Program-made: the position numbers and the translations under genes | The notes under the pieces: model-generated | Told to the model about the DNA's origin: nothing | The model's database searches: none | What the model saw: the letters and a program-made list of their open reading frames with translations, nothing else | Assembly: GCA_946061515.1 (NCBI GenBank) | Contig: CAMGRL010000003.1 | Span: 1-64,000, forward strand | Length of the DNA stretch: 64,000 nucleotides | Origin: an uncultured Clostridia bacterium | GTDB lineage: Bacteria > Bacillota > Clostridia > Oscillospirales > Oscillospiraceae | Direction of reading: 5' to 3' | Part shown: positions 1 to 8,872 of the stretch, piece after piece | How positions within the stretch are numbered: the stretch's first letter is position 1 | How the letters are laid out: every line of letters begins with the position of its first letter

Positions 1-195
1 CTGAACGCGGGCTGGCAGTATGAAAACATCTGCTGGAACTCCGCCTTCAGCAACGGGGTGCCCCAGTACAGAATGTGGAACCGGAACGCCGACCTTGGCT
101 CTCACCATTACACCAGCAGCACCGAAGAGCGGCAGATCCTTGTGGACGCCGGCTGGATCTATGAGGGCATCGGCTGGTACGGCATGAAGAACTGA
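1..195 (+). CDS. C-terminal end of a surface protein with DUF5648-like repeat (partial)
   Basis: The reading frame is open from base 1 and stops with TGA at 193-195, so only the last 64 residues are visible. The sequence YRMWNRN followed by HHYTSS, then GWIYEGIGWYG, matches the aromatic, Gly-rich repeat found at the C-termini of secreted Gram-positive cell-wall or hydrolase proteins (DUF5648-like). In that family the repeat is thought to mediate carbohydrate or wall contact. Nothing can be said of the N-terminal domains, so the catalytic function, if any, is unknown. A strong hairpin follows 35 bases later. Confidence 0.75.
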   Translation: MNAGWQYENICWNSAFSNGVPQYRMWNRNADLGSHHYTSSTEERQILVDAGWIYEGIGWYGMKN

Positions 196-229
196 GCCGG
201 TAAAGAAAAGTACAGCAAATCAAGCAAAA

Positions 230-290
230 AATTGCTCCGGAAAAGGCCGTAGGGGCGGGGTTTCCCCGCCCGCCTTCCGGAGCAAAAATA
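230..290 (+). terminator. Hairpin terminator built on a GC-rich palindromic repeat
   Basis: Outer arms TTGCTCCGGAA and TTCCGGAGCAA enclose an inner GGGCGGGG/CCCCGCCC palindrome; AAAAAT follows. It ends transcription of the partial surface-protein gene. The inner palindrome recurs at 631-662 and 13000-13022, so the terminator contains one module of the dispersed intergenic repeat family. Confidence 0.6.
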
Positions 291-753
291 TTCTGTTCAT
301 GGGCGACCCATGTGGTCGCTTTCTCCTCAAAGGGGGAAGGCTTTTGCCGTGCATCCTACATGCCTCCCCTGAAAGGGGAGGTGCCCCGAAGGGGCGGAGG
401 GGTATGCCCCCAGGAGGGGAAGGAATAGTGAATAGTGAATAGTGAAGAAGTAAGGTGGCCGCAAAGCGGCCGGATTAAAAATTGTCGCCAAAGGCGTCGC
501 CACATCAGTTCACTTTTCGCGATACCCTCTACCTTTGACTACCCCTCAGTCAGCCTGCGGCTGACAGCTCCCCTGACAAGGGGAGCCTTTGCGTGGGCTG
601 CCCCTACAACATCACCGTCAGTCTGGTGCAAGGCCGTAGGGGCGGGGTCTCCCCGCCCGCCTGCCGGAAAAAACAAGCTGTCATTCTGAACAAAGTGATG
701 GATCCTGTCTATGTTTATTCAGGAGTATTTTTGAATACTCCCAAATAAGTTTT

Positions 754-815
754 CAAGGCGTCGAACTATGTCGACGCCTTGAAAGTCCCTGCGGCTGGCG
801 CCGCAGGGACTTTTT
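754..815 (-). terminator. Double hairpin terminator, end of polysaccharide operon
   Basis: Two adjacent perfect hairpins are seen: CAAGGCGTCGA/TCGACGCCTTG (754-781) and AGTCCCTGCGG/CCGCAGGGACT (784-811), the second followed by TTTT. On the minus strand the first hairpin comes last. Either strand could be terminated; the position fits the end of the minus-strand glycosyltransferase gene that stops 17 bases away. Confidence 0.65.
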
Positions 816-831
816 GATGTTCATATGAATC

Positions 832-2091
832 TTATTCGGAGATCAAATCGGTGATGGCTTTGGCCTTCATGCGCCAGTCGTTTTCCCGGGCTTCCCTGTC
901 CAGAAGAGCGATATATTCCTTATCCTCCCGGAGACTCATGGCCTTTTCCAGCAGGGCGATAAACTCCTCGTGGTCGTGGCCGATGAGCACGGAGTCATAT
1001 TTGCGGCACTCGTTCATGTCGGTGGTGACAATGGGCTTGTGCAGCGCCATGTACTCAAAAATCTTCACCGGGCTGGTGGAACGGGTGATGTCGTTAATGA
1101 GGAAGGGGATGGTCAGTACATCGGCCTTGGCGGCGTAGTATTTCAGCACCTTGTAGTCACGGGGGCCCATAAAATAGATGTTTTCCTCATCGGACAGGTT
1201 CTGGTCAAAGGACTCGTCATACTTGATGCCGAAGAGAACCACGCTGTATTTCCCCGTGGCCGCGATCTTTTTCACCAGATCATAGTCAAACCACTTGGCC
1301 AGAGCGCCGTAATAGCAGACCATGGGCTTGCCCTTGTCCAGCACGGCCTGAAATTCCGGCTCAAAGGCAAAGGGCTCGTCCATGTGTTGGAAAAACTCAT
1401 AGTCCACGCCGTTGGAGGAGAAAACCAGATTCTCCGTGCCCCGGTGGGCGATCACATCCTGCTTTAACAGCTCCGCCGTCACCACCACATAGACATTTTT
1501 GTGGCTCATCACATAGTCGTACTTGTCGGAGATGTTTTTGGGCAGGGTCTTGGTGCCGGCCAGCTCCGGGCTGATGTGGTCGATGTACTCATAGATAAAG
1601 CCGAAGCCGGAGTTGATGTAGTTTTCAATGTTCTCCACCGACAGCTTCCAGTCCGTGGAGTAGAGCTGGACGAATTTGGGCTTGTCCATGGCCAAAAGCT
1701 CCCGCATGAGGATGCGGTTTAAGAGAATGTTGTTGAAATTGAAAAGCCACAGCCCGTCAGACTTCTTTTTCAGGGTCTTGACCCGGTCGGTCATGGTGGT
1801 GACCTCATAGATCACCAGGGAGCCGTTTTTGACCAGATTCCCCGCAATGTGCTGGGGCCGCTGGAACAGAGGCACATTGTAGCCAAAGCTGCTGCGCCAG
1901 AGGACAACGCGTTCTGCCTCCTCCGACAGCATTTCCTGCACCAGCTTCCGGTACTTCCCCGGCTGAAACAGCACGGCAAAGCTGATCCGGTCCAGATAAT
2001 TTGCCACCACATAGGCGTAAAGCTTTTTGCAAAAGCCGATAAAGCCGTATTTTTTATAGACGTTTACCAGCTTGGAAATCTTCTCTCTCAT
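832..2091 (-). CDS. GT4-like glycosyltransferase
   Basis: A 419-residue protein without signal peptide, probably cytoplasmic or peripheral at the membrane. The N-terminal half carries WRSSFGYNVPLFQRPQH (65-81), the acceptor-side signature of TuaH/WsaF-like glycosyltransferases. The C-terminal Rossmann half has STSPVKIFEYMALHKPIVTT at about 338-357, where GT4 enzymes bind the nucleotide sugar (a K and an E about seven residues apart). It is the last gene of a three-gene minus-strand operon and overlaps the epimerase stop by four bases (ATGA), implying translational coupling. It likely adds a sugar to a capsule, teichuronic or other surface polymer; donor and acceptor cannot be read from the sequence. 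Confidence 0.8.
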   Translation of the reverse strand: MREKISKLVNVYKKYGFIGFCKKLYAYVVANYLDRISFAVLFQPGKYRKLVQEMLSEEAERVVLWRSSFGYNVPLFQRPQHIAGNLVKNGSLVIYEVTTMTDRVKTLKKKSDGLWLFNFNNILLNRILMRELLAMDKPKFVQLYSTDWKLSVENIENYINSGFGFIYEYIDHISPELAGTKTLPKNISDKYDYVMSHKNVYVVVTAELLKQDVIAHRGTENLVFSSNGVDYEFFQHMDEPFAFEPEFQAVLDKGKPMVCYYGALAKWFDYDLVKKIAATGKYSVVLFGIKYDESFDQNLSDEENIYFMGPRDYKVLKYYAAKADVLTIPFLINDITRSTSPVKIFEYMALHKPIVTTDMNECRKYDSVLIGHDHEEFIALLEKAMSLREDKEYIALLDREARENDWRMKAKAITDLISE

Positions 2092-3215
2092 GCTTTTTTC
2101 CCGTCTCTGAATTTCTCAATAATGGCGTCGGCGATGCGTTCACTGGCGTGGCCGTCGCCGTATGGGTTGGAGGCGCGGCTCATGCAACCGTACTCCTCTT
2201 CGTCCGTCAGCAGGCGGCGGGTCTCCCGGTAGATAGTATCCTCGTCGGTGCCCACCAGCTTCAGGGTCCCGGCCTCAATGCCCTCGGGCCGCTCGGTGGT
2301 GTCCCGCAGGACCAGAACGGGCTTGCCCAGGGAGGGGGCCTCCTCCTGAATTCCGCCGCTGTCCGAAAGAATGAGGAAGGATCTGTTCTGGAAATTGTGG
2401 AAGTCAAAGACCTCCAGCGGCTCGATCAGACGAATGCGGTCACAGCCGTCGAAAACTTCCCGGGCCACCTGCCGCACGGCGGGATTTAAGTGGATGGGGT
2501 AGAGCACCTTCACATCGGGAAACTCGTCCACAATGCGGCGCACGCCCCGGAAGATGCTGCGCATGGGGTCGCCCAGATTCTCCCGCCGGTGGGCGGTGAG
2601 CAGGATGAGTCGTTCCTTTTCGCCGATCCAGTCCAGCTCCGGGTGGGTGTAATCCGCCTTCACGGTGGTGGCCATGGCGTCGATGGCGGTGTTGCCGGTG
2701 ACGTAGATCTTCTCCGCAGGCACATTTTCCCGCAGCAGATTCTCCCGGCTCAGAGCGGTGGGGGCAAAAAACATGTCTGTCAGCCGGTCCACCATCTGGC
2801 GGTTCATCTCCTCCGGATAGGGGCTGTATTTGTTGCCGGTACGCAGTCCGGCCTCTACATGGCCGATGGCCACCTGCTGGTAAAAGGCGGCCAGCGCCCC
2901 GGCAAAGGTGGTGGTAGTGTCTCCATGGACAAGGATAAGGTCCGGCTTTGCCTCTTTGATCACGCCCTCCAGCCCCAGCAGGGCGGCGGTGGTGATGTCG
3001 GACAGGGTCTGGCCCTGCTTCATGATGTTCAGGTCATAGTCCGGCGTGATGGCAAAGGTGTCCAGCACCTGGTCCAGCATCTGGCGGTGCTGGGCGGTGA
3101 CGCAGACGATGGACTCTGTCTCCTCCCGGCGCTCCAGCTCTTTCACCAGGGGGGCCATCTTGATGGCCTCCGGCCGGGTGCCGAATATACTCATTACTTT
3201 TATCCTTTTATCCAT
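2088..3215 (-). CDS. wecB: UDP-N-acetylglucosamine 2-epimerase, non-hydrolysing
   Basis: A 375-residue enzyme interconverting UDP-GlcNAc and UDP-ManNAc, the donor route to ManNAc-containing wall teichoic acid linkage units or capsule. The family signatures are all present: GTRPEAIKM (12-20), HGD (97-99), HVEAGLRTG (119-127), AHRREN (208-213) and SDSGG (284-288), the last forming the UDP site. Length equals the usual 370-385 residues. It lies between two glycosyltransferase genes: 13 bases downstream of the GT32-type gene and overlapping the GT4-type gene. mnaA is the synonym used in Bacillus. Identification is firm; which polymer it serves is inference. Confidence 0.95.
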   Translation of the reverse strand: MDKRIKVMSIFGTRPEAIKMAPLVKELERREETESIVCVTAQHRQMLDQVLDTFAITPDYDLNIMKQGQTLSDITTAALLGLEGVIKEAKPDLILVHGDTTTTFAGALAAFYQQVAIGHVEAGLRTGNKYSPYPEEMNRQMVDRLTDMFFAPTALSRENLLRENVPAEKIYVTGNTAIDAMATTVKADYTHPELDWIGEKERLILLTAHRRENLGDPMRSIFRGVRRIVDEFPDVKVLYPIHLNPAVRQVAREVFDGCDRIRLIEPLEVFDFHNFQNRSFLILSDSGGIQEEAPSLGKPVLVLRDTTERPEGIEAGTLKLVGTDEDTIYRETRRLLTDEEEYGCMSRASNPYGDGHASERIADAIIEKFRDGKKA

Positions 3216-3228
3216 GGAAGATCCTCCA

Positions 3229-5085
3229 TTACTCAGACAAAAAACGCCTTACGCTTTCCATACTTTCGCTATTATAGCCTTTTTTCCACTGTCTGTAAAG
3301 TCGGAGAATCTCCTCTTTGTGTTCAAGGCACAGTCTGGCCTTGTTGTAGATCTCAATACAGTCATCCACCCGGTCCACCACCAGGTATTTCTCCAGCTCC
3401 GTGCCCTGCCAGTAGTGGTGGTTATTGCCGGTGATGCAGGGAACGCCCAGTTCCAGACTCTCCAGCGGCAGCAGGGGAGAACACTCGGAAAAGGTGGCGT
3501 AGAGGTTTACATCGTTGGAGGCCAGCAAAGTCAGCAGCTTTTCCCGGCTCAGGTTTGTGTAGCTTCCGGAAAGATGAAAATCAAAGAAACGGGACAGCAT
3601 AACGGCCCTGTCGCTGAGCGGGACGCAGCTGATCTCCGCGTCCTCGAAAAGAGAGGCGGCGGCAAATTGGTTATAGGTGTTTTTTACCCACCTGCCCTCG
3701 GAGGAATAGAGGCCGATCCTGATCCGCTCATGGGCGGTTTTCACGGGGAGGGCGGACAGCACATCCTCGGGGATGCTCACGCGGTTTGCCACAAACTCGG
3801 CCCGGTAGCCCTTGCGTTGAAAAAATTCGGCCATGCTCTTTTTGACAAAGCCAAGGCTCTGGATATAGCCGGACTTATAGAGGGTGAGCACGGTGCAGAA
3901 CATGTCCCAGTCGTAGACCTCGGTGTTCAGGGCAAAGCTGCCATGCCACAATACTTTTACGGTGATCTCCGGCCGGCGCTCCTTTATGCTCCGCACAAGC
4001 TTATCCCAACCCACGGAAAAAGAGCTGAAAATGATCAGCTTTGCGCCGCAGCGGACAAAATAATCCGCCATATGCTCCCGGATGATATCGGAGTACAGCT
4101 CCTCAATGCCCAGCGTGTTTGCAAACAGCCCCTTTGTGGCAATGGAGGGCCCAAACCAGTTTTTGTTGTATACGGCGATATATTCCGGGGCGGCAAGGGC
4201 TGCCGCCGCCTGATCAAATTGGGCCATAGCCTTTGCGTCAAAGTCCCGGGCGGCTTTCTTTTGCCTGCGGACAAGGAGCGGGTGGAATAGTATTTTGCCA
4301 GCGCCGATCAGGGCGTGCTTTCCCAGTACCAGAATATCCAGCAGAAAGTTTCCCGGCCGGGGGCCGAATTTGTATCTGAATTTGGCGCGGAGCCTGTCCG
4401 ACCGGGGCAGCCAGCTGCCCAGATAAAAGTGGGTCATGCAGGTCTTGCCGGTGAACAGGTCTTGTCCGCTGCCGTCGCTGTTGATGGGGTAAAAATATTC
4501 TCTGGGGAAAATCAGGGTGTCGTCCCGGAGGCGCTGGATGTCCGGGTCAAAAAAGCGCAGTTCATATTCCCGCTGCAAGATCCCGGTCAGCAAAGTGGGG
4601 ATGGAGAAGGCATAGATGTTGTCCGGGTCAAAAGCGTTGTTTTCGTAAAAATCCCAGAGCCGTTCCATGATGGGGTTTCCCGGGGCGCTTGTCCAGATGA
4701 CGCCTGCGGCCACGTTGAAATCAGACTCCCAGCCCGCGGCAAAGCTGCCGGAGAGCACATGGGAGATGTCGTCCGTGACCATCATGTCCGTGTCAAAGTA
4801 CAGTCCGCCGAACTCCTTCAGCGCGTAACAGCGGGCCACATCGGCCACAAAGGCCCATTTCTTCCGGTCATAGGCCTGGCTGCAGAATTCATTTATCCGC
4901 ACGTCGAAATTGCTCTCGTTCCACTGGACAATGGTGAAATCCGGCAAATACTTCTTCCAGCTTCTGATACATTTTTTGGCCAGACCGGTAAGGGGTTTGC
5001 CGCCGAACCAGCAGTAGTGGATAATCCGGTTCCCGCAACCGGAGAGGGCTTCCCGCAGCTTTATATCATTGGTTTTTTGTTCCAT
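3229..5085 (-). CDS. Two-domain glycosyltransferase: GT32-type N-half, GT4-like C-half
   Basis: Start taken at ATG 5085, eight bases after GTGGAG; the frame is open 16 codons further upstream but without a ribosome site. The 618-residue product begins with the sugar-binding DXD glycosyltransferase fold (GT32/OCH1-like): IIHYCWFGG at 21-29 and the metal-binding DTD in GLYFDTDMMV at about 98-100. The second half, roughly 330-618, resembles a GT4 nucleotide-sugar domain, with SECSPLLPLESLELG near the end at the donor site. Two catalytic units in one chain suggest sequential addition of two sugars. First gene of the operon; an extended -10 (TGCTATACT on the minus strand) lies about 40 bases upstream. 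No signal peptide. Confidence 0.8.
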   Translation of the reverse strand: MEQKTNDIKLREALSGCGNRIIHYCWFGGKPLTGLAKKCIRSWKKYLPDFTIVQWNESNFDVRINEFCSQAYDRKKWAFVADVARCYALKEFGGLYFDTDMMVTDDISHVLSGSFAAGWESDFNVAAGVIWTSAPGNPIMERLWDFYENNAFDPDNIYAFSIPTLLTGILQREYELRFFDPDIQRLRDDTLIFPREYFYPINSDGSGQDLFTGKTCMTHFYLGSWLPRSDRLRAKFRYKFGPRPGNFLLDILVLGKHALIGAGKILFHPLLVRRQKKAARDFDAKAMAQFDQAAAALAAPEYIAVYNKNWFGPSIATKGLFANTLGIEELYSDIIREHMADYFVRCGAKLIIFSSFSVGWDKLVRSIKERRPEITVKVLWHGSFALNTEVYDWDMFCTVLTLYKSGYIQSLGFVKKSMAEFFQRKGYRAEFVANRVSIPEDVLSALPVKTAHERIRIGLYSSEGRWVKNTYNQFAAASLFEDAEISCVPLSDRAVMLSRFFDFHLSGSYTNLSREKLLTLLASNDVNLYATFSECSPLLPLESLELGVPCITGNNHHYWQGTELEKYLVVDRVDDCIEIYNKARLCLEHKEEILRLYRQWKKGYNSESMESVRRFLSE

Positions 5086-5148
5086 TTTAAACTCCACTTT
5101 TCTTTGTTTTACAGGATGAACCCAGTATAGCACGGCGCTGTGTACCTA

Positions 5149-5187
5149 TTTCTTAACTTTTCTTAAGGCGGTCTTATTTTTTCTTAA
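5149..5187. promoter_or_regulatory. Three TTTCTTAA direct repeats
   Basis: TTTCTTAA occurs at 5149-5156, 5159-5166 and 5180-5187, i.e. spaced 10 and 21 bases, in helical phase. Such phased direct repeats are typical of OmpR/PhoP-family response-regulator sites. They sit between the divergent polysaccharide operon and znuA. The 14-mer starting at 5148 (ATTTCTTAACTTTT) recurs at 12357-12370 upstream of hsp20. The regulator is unknown. Confidence 0.35.
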
Positions 5188-5217
5188 GATAGCTAAAATC
5201 TGTAAAACAGAGAAAAC

Positions 5218-5246
5218 TTGACCTTGACCGGCTCTTGGAGTATTAT
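5218..5246 (+). promoter_or_regulatory. znuACB promoter
   Basis: TTGACC (5218-5223), 17-base spacer, TATTAT (5241-5246), placing the start near 5253, just before the znuA ribosome site and start codon. No clear Zur palindrome was recognised in the spacer. Confidence 0.7.
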
Positions 5247-5269
5247 ATCCACTGGATTGGAGTATAAAA

Positions 5270-6241
5270 ATGAAAAAAAGCCTTATTTTTTTGTTTATCC
5301 TGTGCCTGATCCTCAGTCTCTGCGCCTGCGGTGAAGCGCCGGCGGAGAGCGGGGGAGAGGGACTGAATATTGTCTGCACCCTGTTTCCGGCCTACGACTT
5401 TGCCCGGGAAATTGCCGGGGAGAAGGCCAATGTGGTGCTGCTGGTGCCTCCCGGCTCCGAGGCCCACAGCTTTGAGCCCACGCCCCAGGACATCATCCGC
5501 ATCGAAAACTGCGATCTTTTGCTCTGCAACGGTGGGGAGAGCGAGACCTGGCTGGAGGAGCTGCTGGAGGGCCGGGAGAATGATATCCTTACCCTCACCA
5601 TGATGGACTGCGTGGAGACCCTGGAAGAGGAGACCAAAGAGGGGATGCAGGCCACGGAGCACAGCCATGAGGAGCATAATGAGCACGAGCATGAGGAGCA
5701 CGGGCACGAAGAGGAGTATGACGAGCATGTCTGGACCTCTCCTGTCAACGCGGAGCTGATCGTCTCCGCCCTGTGCGAAAGGCTCTGTGAGATCGACCCG
5801 GAAAACGGCAGCTTTTACCGGGCAAACTGGAAAAATTATGTGGCGGAGCTGCAAGAGCTGGACGCTGCCTTCCGCAAGACCGTGGAGAACGGAAAATTTG
5901 ACACTCTGATCTTTGCCGACCGCTTCCCCGTGCGCTACTTTGTGGAGGAATACGGCCTGGATTACTACGCCGCCTTTCCCGGCTGTACCGACGATACGGA
6001 GCCTTCCGCCAGAACCGTGGCCTTTCTCATCGACAAGGTGCGGGAGGAGGGCATACCGGCGGTGATGTTTATTGAATTTTCCAATGAAAAGATGGCAGAC
6101 GTGATCTGCGAGGACACGGGCTGCGAAAAGCTGCTGTTTCACTCCTGCCACAATGTGAGCGCCGGGCAGCTGAAAAAGGGCGTCAGCTATCTGGAGCTGA
6201 TGTGGGCTAATGTGGAAAGTCTGAAGGAGGCCCTGGGCTGA
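5270..6241 (+). CDS. znuA: Zinc ABC transporter substrate-binding lipoprotein
   Basis: A 323-residue lipoprotein (lipobox SLCAC, Cys20) of the cluster A-I metal-binding family that delivers Zn2+ (possibly Mn2+) to the membrane permease. Expected features are present: His66 in the EAHSFEPTP motif, a His/Glu-rich loop at 131-153 characteristic of ZnuA, and VWTSP after His153. The position that is usually His in the second half (SHxAFxYF) reads ADRFPVRYF, with Asp instead; this variant looks regular rather than damaged. HSCHN near the C-terminus may also bind metal. It shares one base with znuC (TGATG), so the three genes form one operon from the promoter at 5218. Confidence 0.93.
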   Translation: MKKSLIFLFILCLILSLCACGEAPAESGGEGLNIVCTLFPAYDFAREIAGEKANVVLLVPPGSEAHSFEPTPQDIIRIENCDLLLCNGGESETWLEELLEGRENDILTLTMMDCVETLEEETKEGMQATEHSHEEHNEHEHEEHGHEEEYDEHVWTSPVNAELIVSALCERLCEIDPENGSFYRANWKNYVAELQELDAAFRKTVENGKFDTLIFADRFPVRYFVEEYGLDYYAAFPGCTDDTEPSARTVAFLIDKVREEGIPAVMFIEFSNEKMADVICEDTGCEKLLFHSCHNVSAGQLKKGVSYLELMWANVESLKEALG

Positions 6242-6948
6242 TGGCAATATTGAACTGTGAAAACCTGTCCTTTGCCTACGACGGCAGGACCGTGCTGGAG
6301 GACGTGAACTTCAGCCTGAACGCGGGGGACTATCTCTGCGTGGTGGGGGAGAACGGCTCCGGCAAATCCACCCTCATCAAGGGCCTTCTGGGCCTGAAAG
6401 CGCCCCGGAGCGGCAGCATCACCTTCGGGGAGGGCCTGAAGAGTACGGAGATCGGCTATCTGCCCCAGCAGACCCAGCTTCAGCGGGATTTTCCGGCAAG
6501 CGTGTGGGAGGTGGTGCTCTCCGGCTGCCTCAACGGCCTTGACCGCCGGTTGATGTACAACAAGGCGGACAGAGAGCGGGCCAGAATGAACATGGAGCGC
6601 ATGGGCATTGAGGACATCAGGGACAAGAGCTATCAGGAGCTCTCAGGCGGCCAGCAGCAGCGGGTGCTTCTGGCCCGGGCCCTCTGCGCCACCAAAAAGC
6701 TGCTGCTGCTGGACGAGCCGGTCACGGGTCTTGACCCCATCGCCACCGGGGAGATGTACAATCTCATCAAGCTGGTGAATCTGTGCGACAACATCACCGT
6801 CATCATGGTCTCCCACGATATCCACGAGGCGGTGCGCTACGCCACCCGTATCCTCCACCTGGGCCACCGGCAGCTGTTCTGCGGCAGCTCCGCCGAATAT
6901 AAGGAGAGCGACCTTGCCCGCCGCTTTTTGGGAGGGAACCGGATATGA
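6241..6948 (+). CDS. znuC: Zinc ABC transporter ATP-binding protein
   Basis: A 235-residue ABC ATPase that powers the zinc importer at the cytoplasmic face. Walker A is GENGSGKS (37-44), Q-loop near PQQTQ (75-79), signature LSGGQ (134-138), Walker B LLLLDEP (154-160), and the H-loop His in VSHD around 192. Size is normal for ZnuC/AdcC. Start ATG overlaps the znuA stop by one base and the stop overlaps the znuB start by four bases, so stoichiometric translation of the operon is expected. Substrate assignment rests on the His-rich znuA next to it. Confidence 0.93.
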   Translation: MAILNCENLSFAYDGRTVLEDVNFSLNAGDYLCVVGENGSGKSTLIKGLLGLKAPRSGSITFGEGLKSTEIGYLPQQTQLQRDFPASVWEVVLSGCLNGLDRRLMYNKADRERARMNMERMGIEDIRDKSYQELSGGQQQRVLLARALCATKKLLLLDEPVTGLDPIATGEMYNLIKLVNLCDNITVIMVSHDIHEAVRYATRILHLGHRQLFCGSSAEYKESDLARRFLGGNRI

Positions 6949-7754
6949 GCGAATTTCTGAATATGTTTTCCTACCATTTCATGCAGCGGGCCCTGGTGGT
7001 GGGCGTGCTGGTCAGCCTGTGCGCCGCCCTTTTAGGGGTGTCCCTGGTGCTCAAGCGCTATTCCATGATCGGCGACGGACTTTCCCATGTGGGCTTCGGC
7101 GCTCTGGCCATCGCCTCCGCCTTCAACCTGGCCCCTCTGGCCGTGGCGGTGCCTGTGGTGGTCATCGCGGCGGTGCTGCTTTTGCGTCTCAGCCGCAGCA
7201 GCAAGCTTAACGGGGACGCCGCCATCGCCATGATCTCCAGCAGCGCCCTGGCCATCGGCGTCATCACCGTGTCCCTCACCAGCGGCATGAATACCGAGGT
7301 TTCCAGCTACATGTTCGGCAGCGTCCTGTCTTTAAGCCGCAGTGACGCGGTGCTGAGCGTGATCTTGTCCGTTGCGGTGCTGGCCCTGTTCATTTTGTTT
7401 TACCCCCGCATCTTCGCCGTCACCTTTGACGAGACCTTCAGCCGGGCCACCGGCACAAAGACGGAAGTTTACAACACCCTGCTTGCTGTGCTCACCGCCG
7501 TCACCGTGGTGCTTGGTATGCGGATGATGGGGGCGCTTTTGATCTCCAGCCTGATTATCTTCCCGGCCCTCTCCGCCATGCGGGTATGCAAGAGCTTTAA
7601 AGGTGTGGTGCTCTGCGCGGCCCTCATTTCGGTCATCTGCTTTGTGGCGGGCGTCACCGTGTCTTATTTTTTGGAGACCCCCACCGGGGCCAGCGTGGTG
7701 GTCACAGACCTGATCGCCTACTGCGTTTTCAGCCTTCTGGGTACGAAAAAATAA
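6945..7754 (+). CDS. znuB: Zinc ABC transporter permease
   Basis: A 269-residue, very hydrophobic protein of the ABC-3 permease family, predicted with about eight to nine membrane helices, forming the channel of the importer. The family-typical segment GDGLSHVGFGALAI is visible at about 43-56, and a MMGALLISSLIIFPA segment near 190-204. It overlaps znuC by ATGA. A rho-independent terminator follows 12 bases after the stop, closing the operon. Length is as expected for ZnuB/AdcB. Confidence 0.92.
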   Translation: MSEFLNMFSYHFMQRALVVGVLVSLCAALLGVSLVLKRYSMIGDGLSHVGFGALAIASAFNLAPLAVAVPVVVIAAVLLLRLSRSSKLNGDAAIAMISSSALAIGVITVSLTSGMNTEVSSYMFGSVLSLSRSDAVLSVILSVAVLALFILFYPRIFAVTFDETFSRATGTKTEVYNTLLAVLTAVTVVLGMRMMGALLISSLIIFPALSAMRVCKSFKGVVLCAALISVICFVAGVTVSYFLETPTGASVVVTDLIAYCVFSLLGTKK

Positions 7755-7765
7755 AGGTGTATGGT

Positions 7766-7795
7766 AAAGGCTCCTCTTCATGGGGAGCTCTTTTT
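7766..7795 (+). terminator. znuACB terminator
   Basis: A-rich left flank, GGCTCC...GGAGCT stem and TTTTT tail (7791-7795) right after the znuB stop. Confidence 0.75.
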
Positions 7796-7899
7796 ATGCA
7801 AAATTCAGCGTATATTCATAAAATTCCTGAATATTCAGGGATAAAATGAATACTATGCAAAGAAAATCGAAAAATTCCGAATATTTTTTCAAAAAAGTG

Positions 7900-7928
7900 T
7901 TGACAAGGACTTCGCTTAGTGCTATTAT
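7900..7928 (+). promoter_or_regulatory. Amino-acid ABC operon promoter
   Basis: TTGACA (7900-7905), exactly 17 bases, TATTAT (7923-7928): a near-consensus vegetative promoter about 57 bases before the start codon of the substrate-binding protein gene. Confidence 0.8.
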
Positions 7929-7985
7929 CACAATCGTTCCAAGCAATAATTGGTGAAAATGCTTAATTAAGAGAGGATCGTCAAA

Positions 7986-8855
7986 ATGAAAAACTTGAAA
8001 AAATTTGTTTGCCTGATTCTTGCGGCACTTACTGTATTTGCTCTCTGCGCCTGCGGCAGCAGCGGCGAGAAAAGCGCTCTTCAGGAGATCAAAGACAGCG
8101 GCGTTCTGACTGTGGCTCTGTCCCCGGACTTTTCCCCCATGGAGTTTGTTGACTCCTCCAAGACCGGTCAGGAACAGTATGTGGGCTTCGACGTGATGCT
8201 GGCACAGTTCATCGCCGATGAGCTGGGCGTCAAGCTGGAGATCCAGGCCATGAGCTTTGACGCCTGCCAGACTGCCGTCTCCACCGCCTCCGTCCCCATG
8301 TCCATCTCCGGCTTCTCCTGGACCGAGGAACGTGCCGAGAACTTTGAACTTTCCGACTACTACTACGCCGGCGAGAACGAGACCGAGCAGGTCCTGCTGA
8401 TCCGCAAGGACGACGCCGACAAGTACAAGACCGCCGAGGACTTTGACGGTGTTGACGTGGGCGCACAGAACGCCTCCCTGCAGATGATGATGGTCACCGA
8501 GCAGCTCCCCAATGCCAAGGCGTACACCATCGGCGACATCGGCGTGGGCGTGCTGGAGCTCCAGAGCGGCAACATCGAGGCCCTTGCTGTGGCCGCCGGC
8601 AACGCGGAGATGATCGTCGACTCCAACCCCGACCTGATGGTCTGCGAGTGGGAGTTTGACGTGAAGGCCGAGTATGAGGCAAACGTGGTCCTGATCACCA
8701 AGGGCGAGACCGAGCTGCTGGAGGCCGTGAACGCGGCCCTGCAGAAAGCCTATGACGCGGGCTACTACGGCGGCTGGTACGAGGAAGCCGTGGAGCTGGC
8801 CAAGAGTGAGACCGCGATGAACCTGACCATTGAGGACGATGCGTCCAACGGCTAA
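7986..8855 (+). CDS. Polar amino-acid ABC transporter substrate-binding lipoprotein
   Basis: A 289-residue lipoprotein (lipobox CACGSS, Cys23) of the family 3 solute-binding proteins (SBP_bac_3). The usual blocks are there: SGVLTVALSPDFSPMEF near 37-53, YVGFDVMLAQFIADELG near 65-81 and a NAEMIVDSNPDL hinge region. It captures an amino acid or small peptide outside the membrane and hands it to the permease encoded next. GAGAGGATC precedes the ATG. A hairpin between this gene and the permease may keep its message more abundant than the rest of the operon. The specific amino acid cannot be read from the sequence; the downstream M20 hydrolase hints at an acylated or conjugated amino acid. Confidence 0.9.
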   Translation: MKNLKKFVCLILAALTVFALCACGSSGEKSALQEIKDSGVLTVALSPDFSPMEFVDSSKTGQEQYVGFDVMLAQFIADELGVKLEIQAMSFDACQTAVSTASVPMSISGFSWTEERAENFELSDYYYAGENETEQVLLIRKDDADKYKTAEDFDGVDVGAQNASLQMMMVTEQLPNAKAYTIGDIGVGVLELQSGNIEALAVAAGNAEMIVDSNPDLMVCEWEFDVKAEYEANVVLITKGETELLEAVNAALQKAYDAGYYGGWYEEAVELAKSETAMNLTIEDDASNG

Positions 8856-8872
8856 ACAAGCACAGAAATGAT

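Larger units (their letters stand above)
196..831. repeat. Gene-free mosaic of short palindromic repeats
   Basis: This 636-base gap has no credible gene. It is a patchwork of modules seen again elsewhere in the window: the GGGCGGGG palindrome (248-276, 631-662), a CCTCCCC...GGGGAGG module ending in GGAGGGG (362-402), and an inverted copy (about 421-530) of an element with two hairpins (GGCCGCAAAGCGGCC and GTCGCC/GGCGTCGCC) whose forward copies lie at 13089-13198 and 20581-20695. At 715-748 is a 14-bp inverted repeat (TTATTCAGGAGTAT) also found at 18518-18551. Confidence 0.7.

Noticed and set aside
421-530. Small RNA or tRNA-like element
   Set aside because: Palindromes are repeated in several intergenic sites and do not form a cloverleaf; better seen as a repeat element.
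2490-3434. 314-codon plus-strand ORF opposite wecB
   Set aside because: Antisense shadow of a certain gene (wecB motifs complete on the minus strand).
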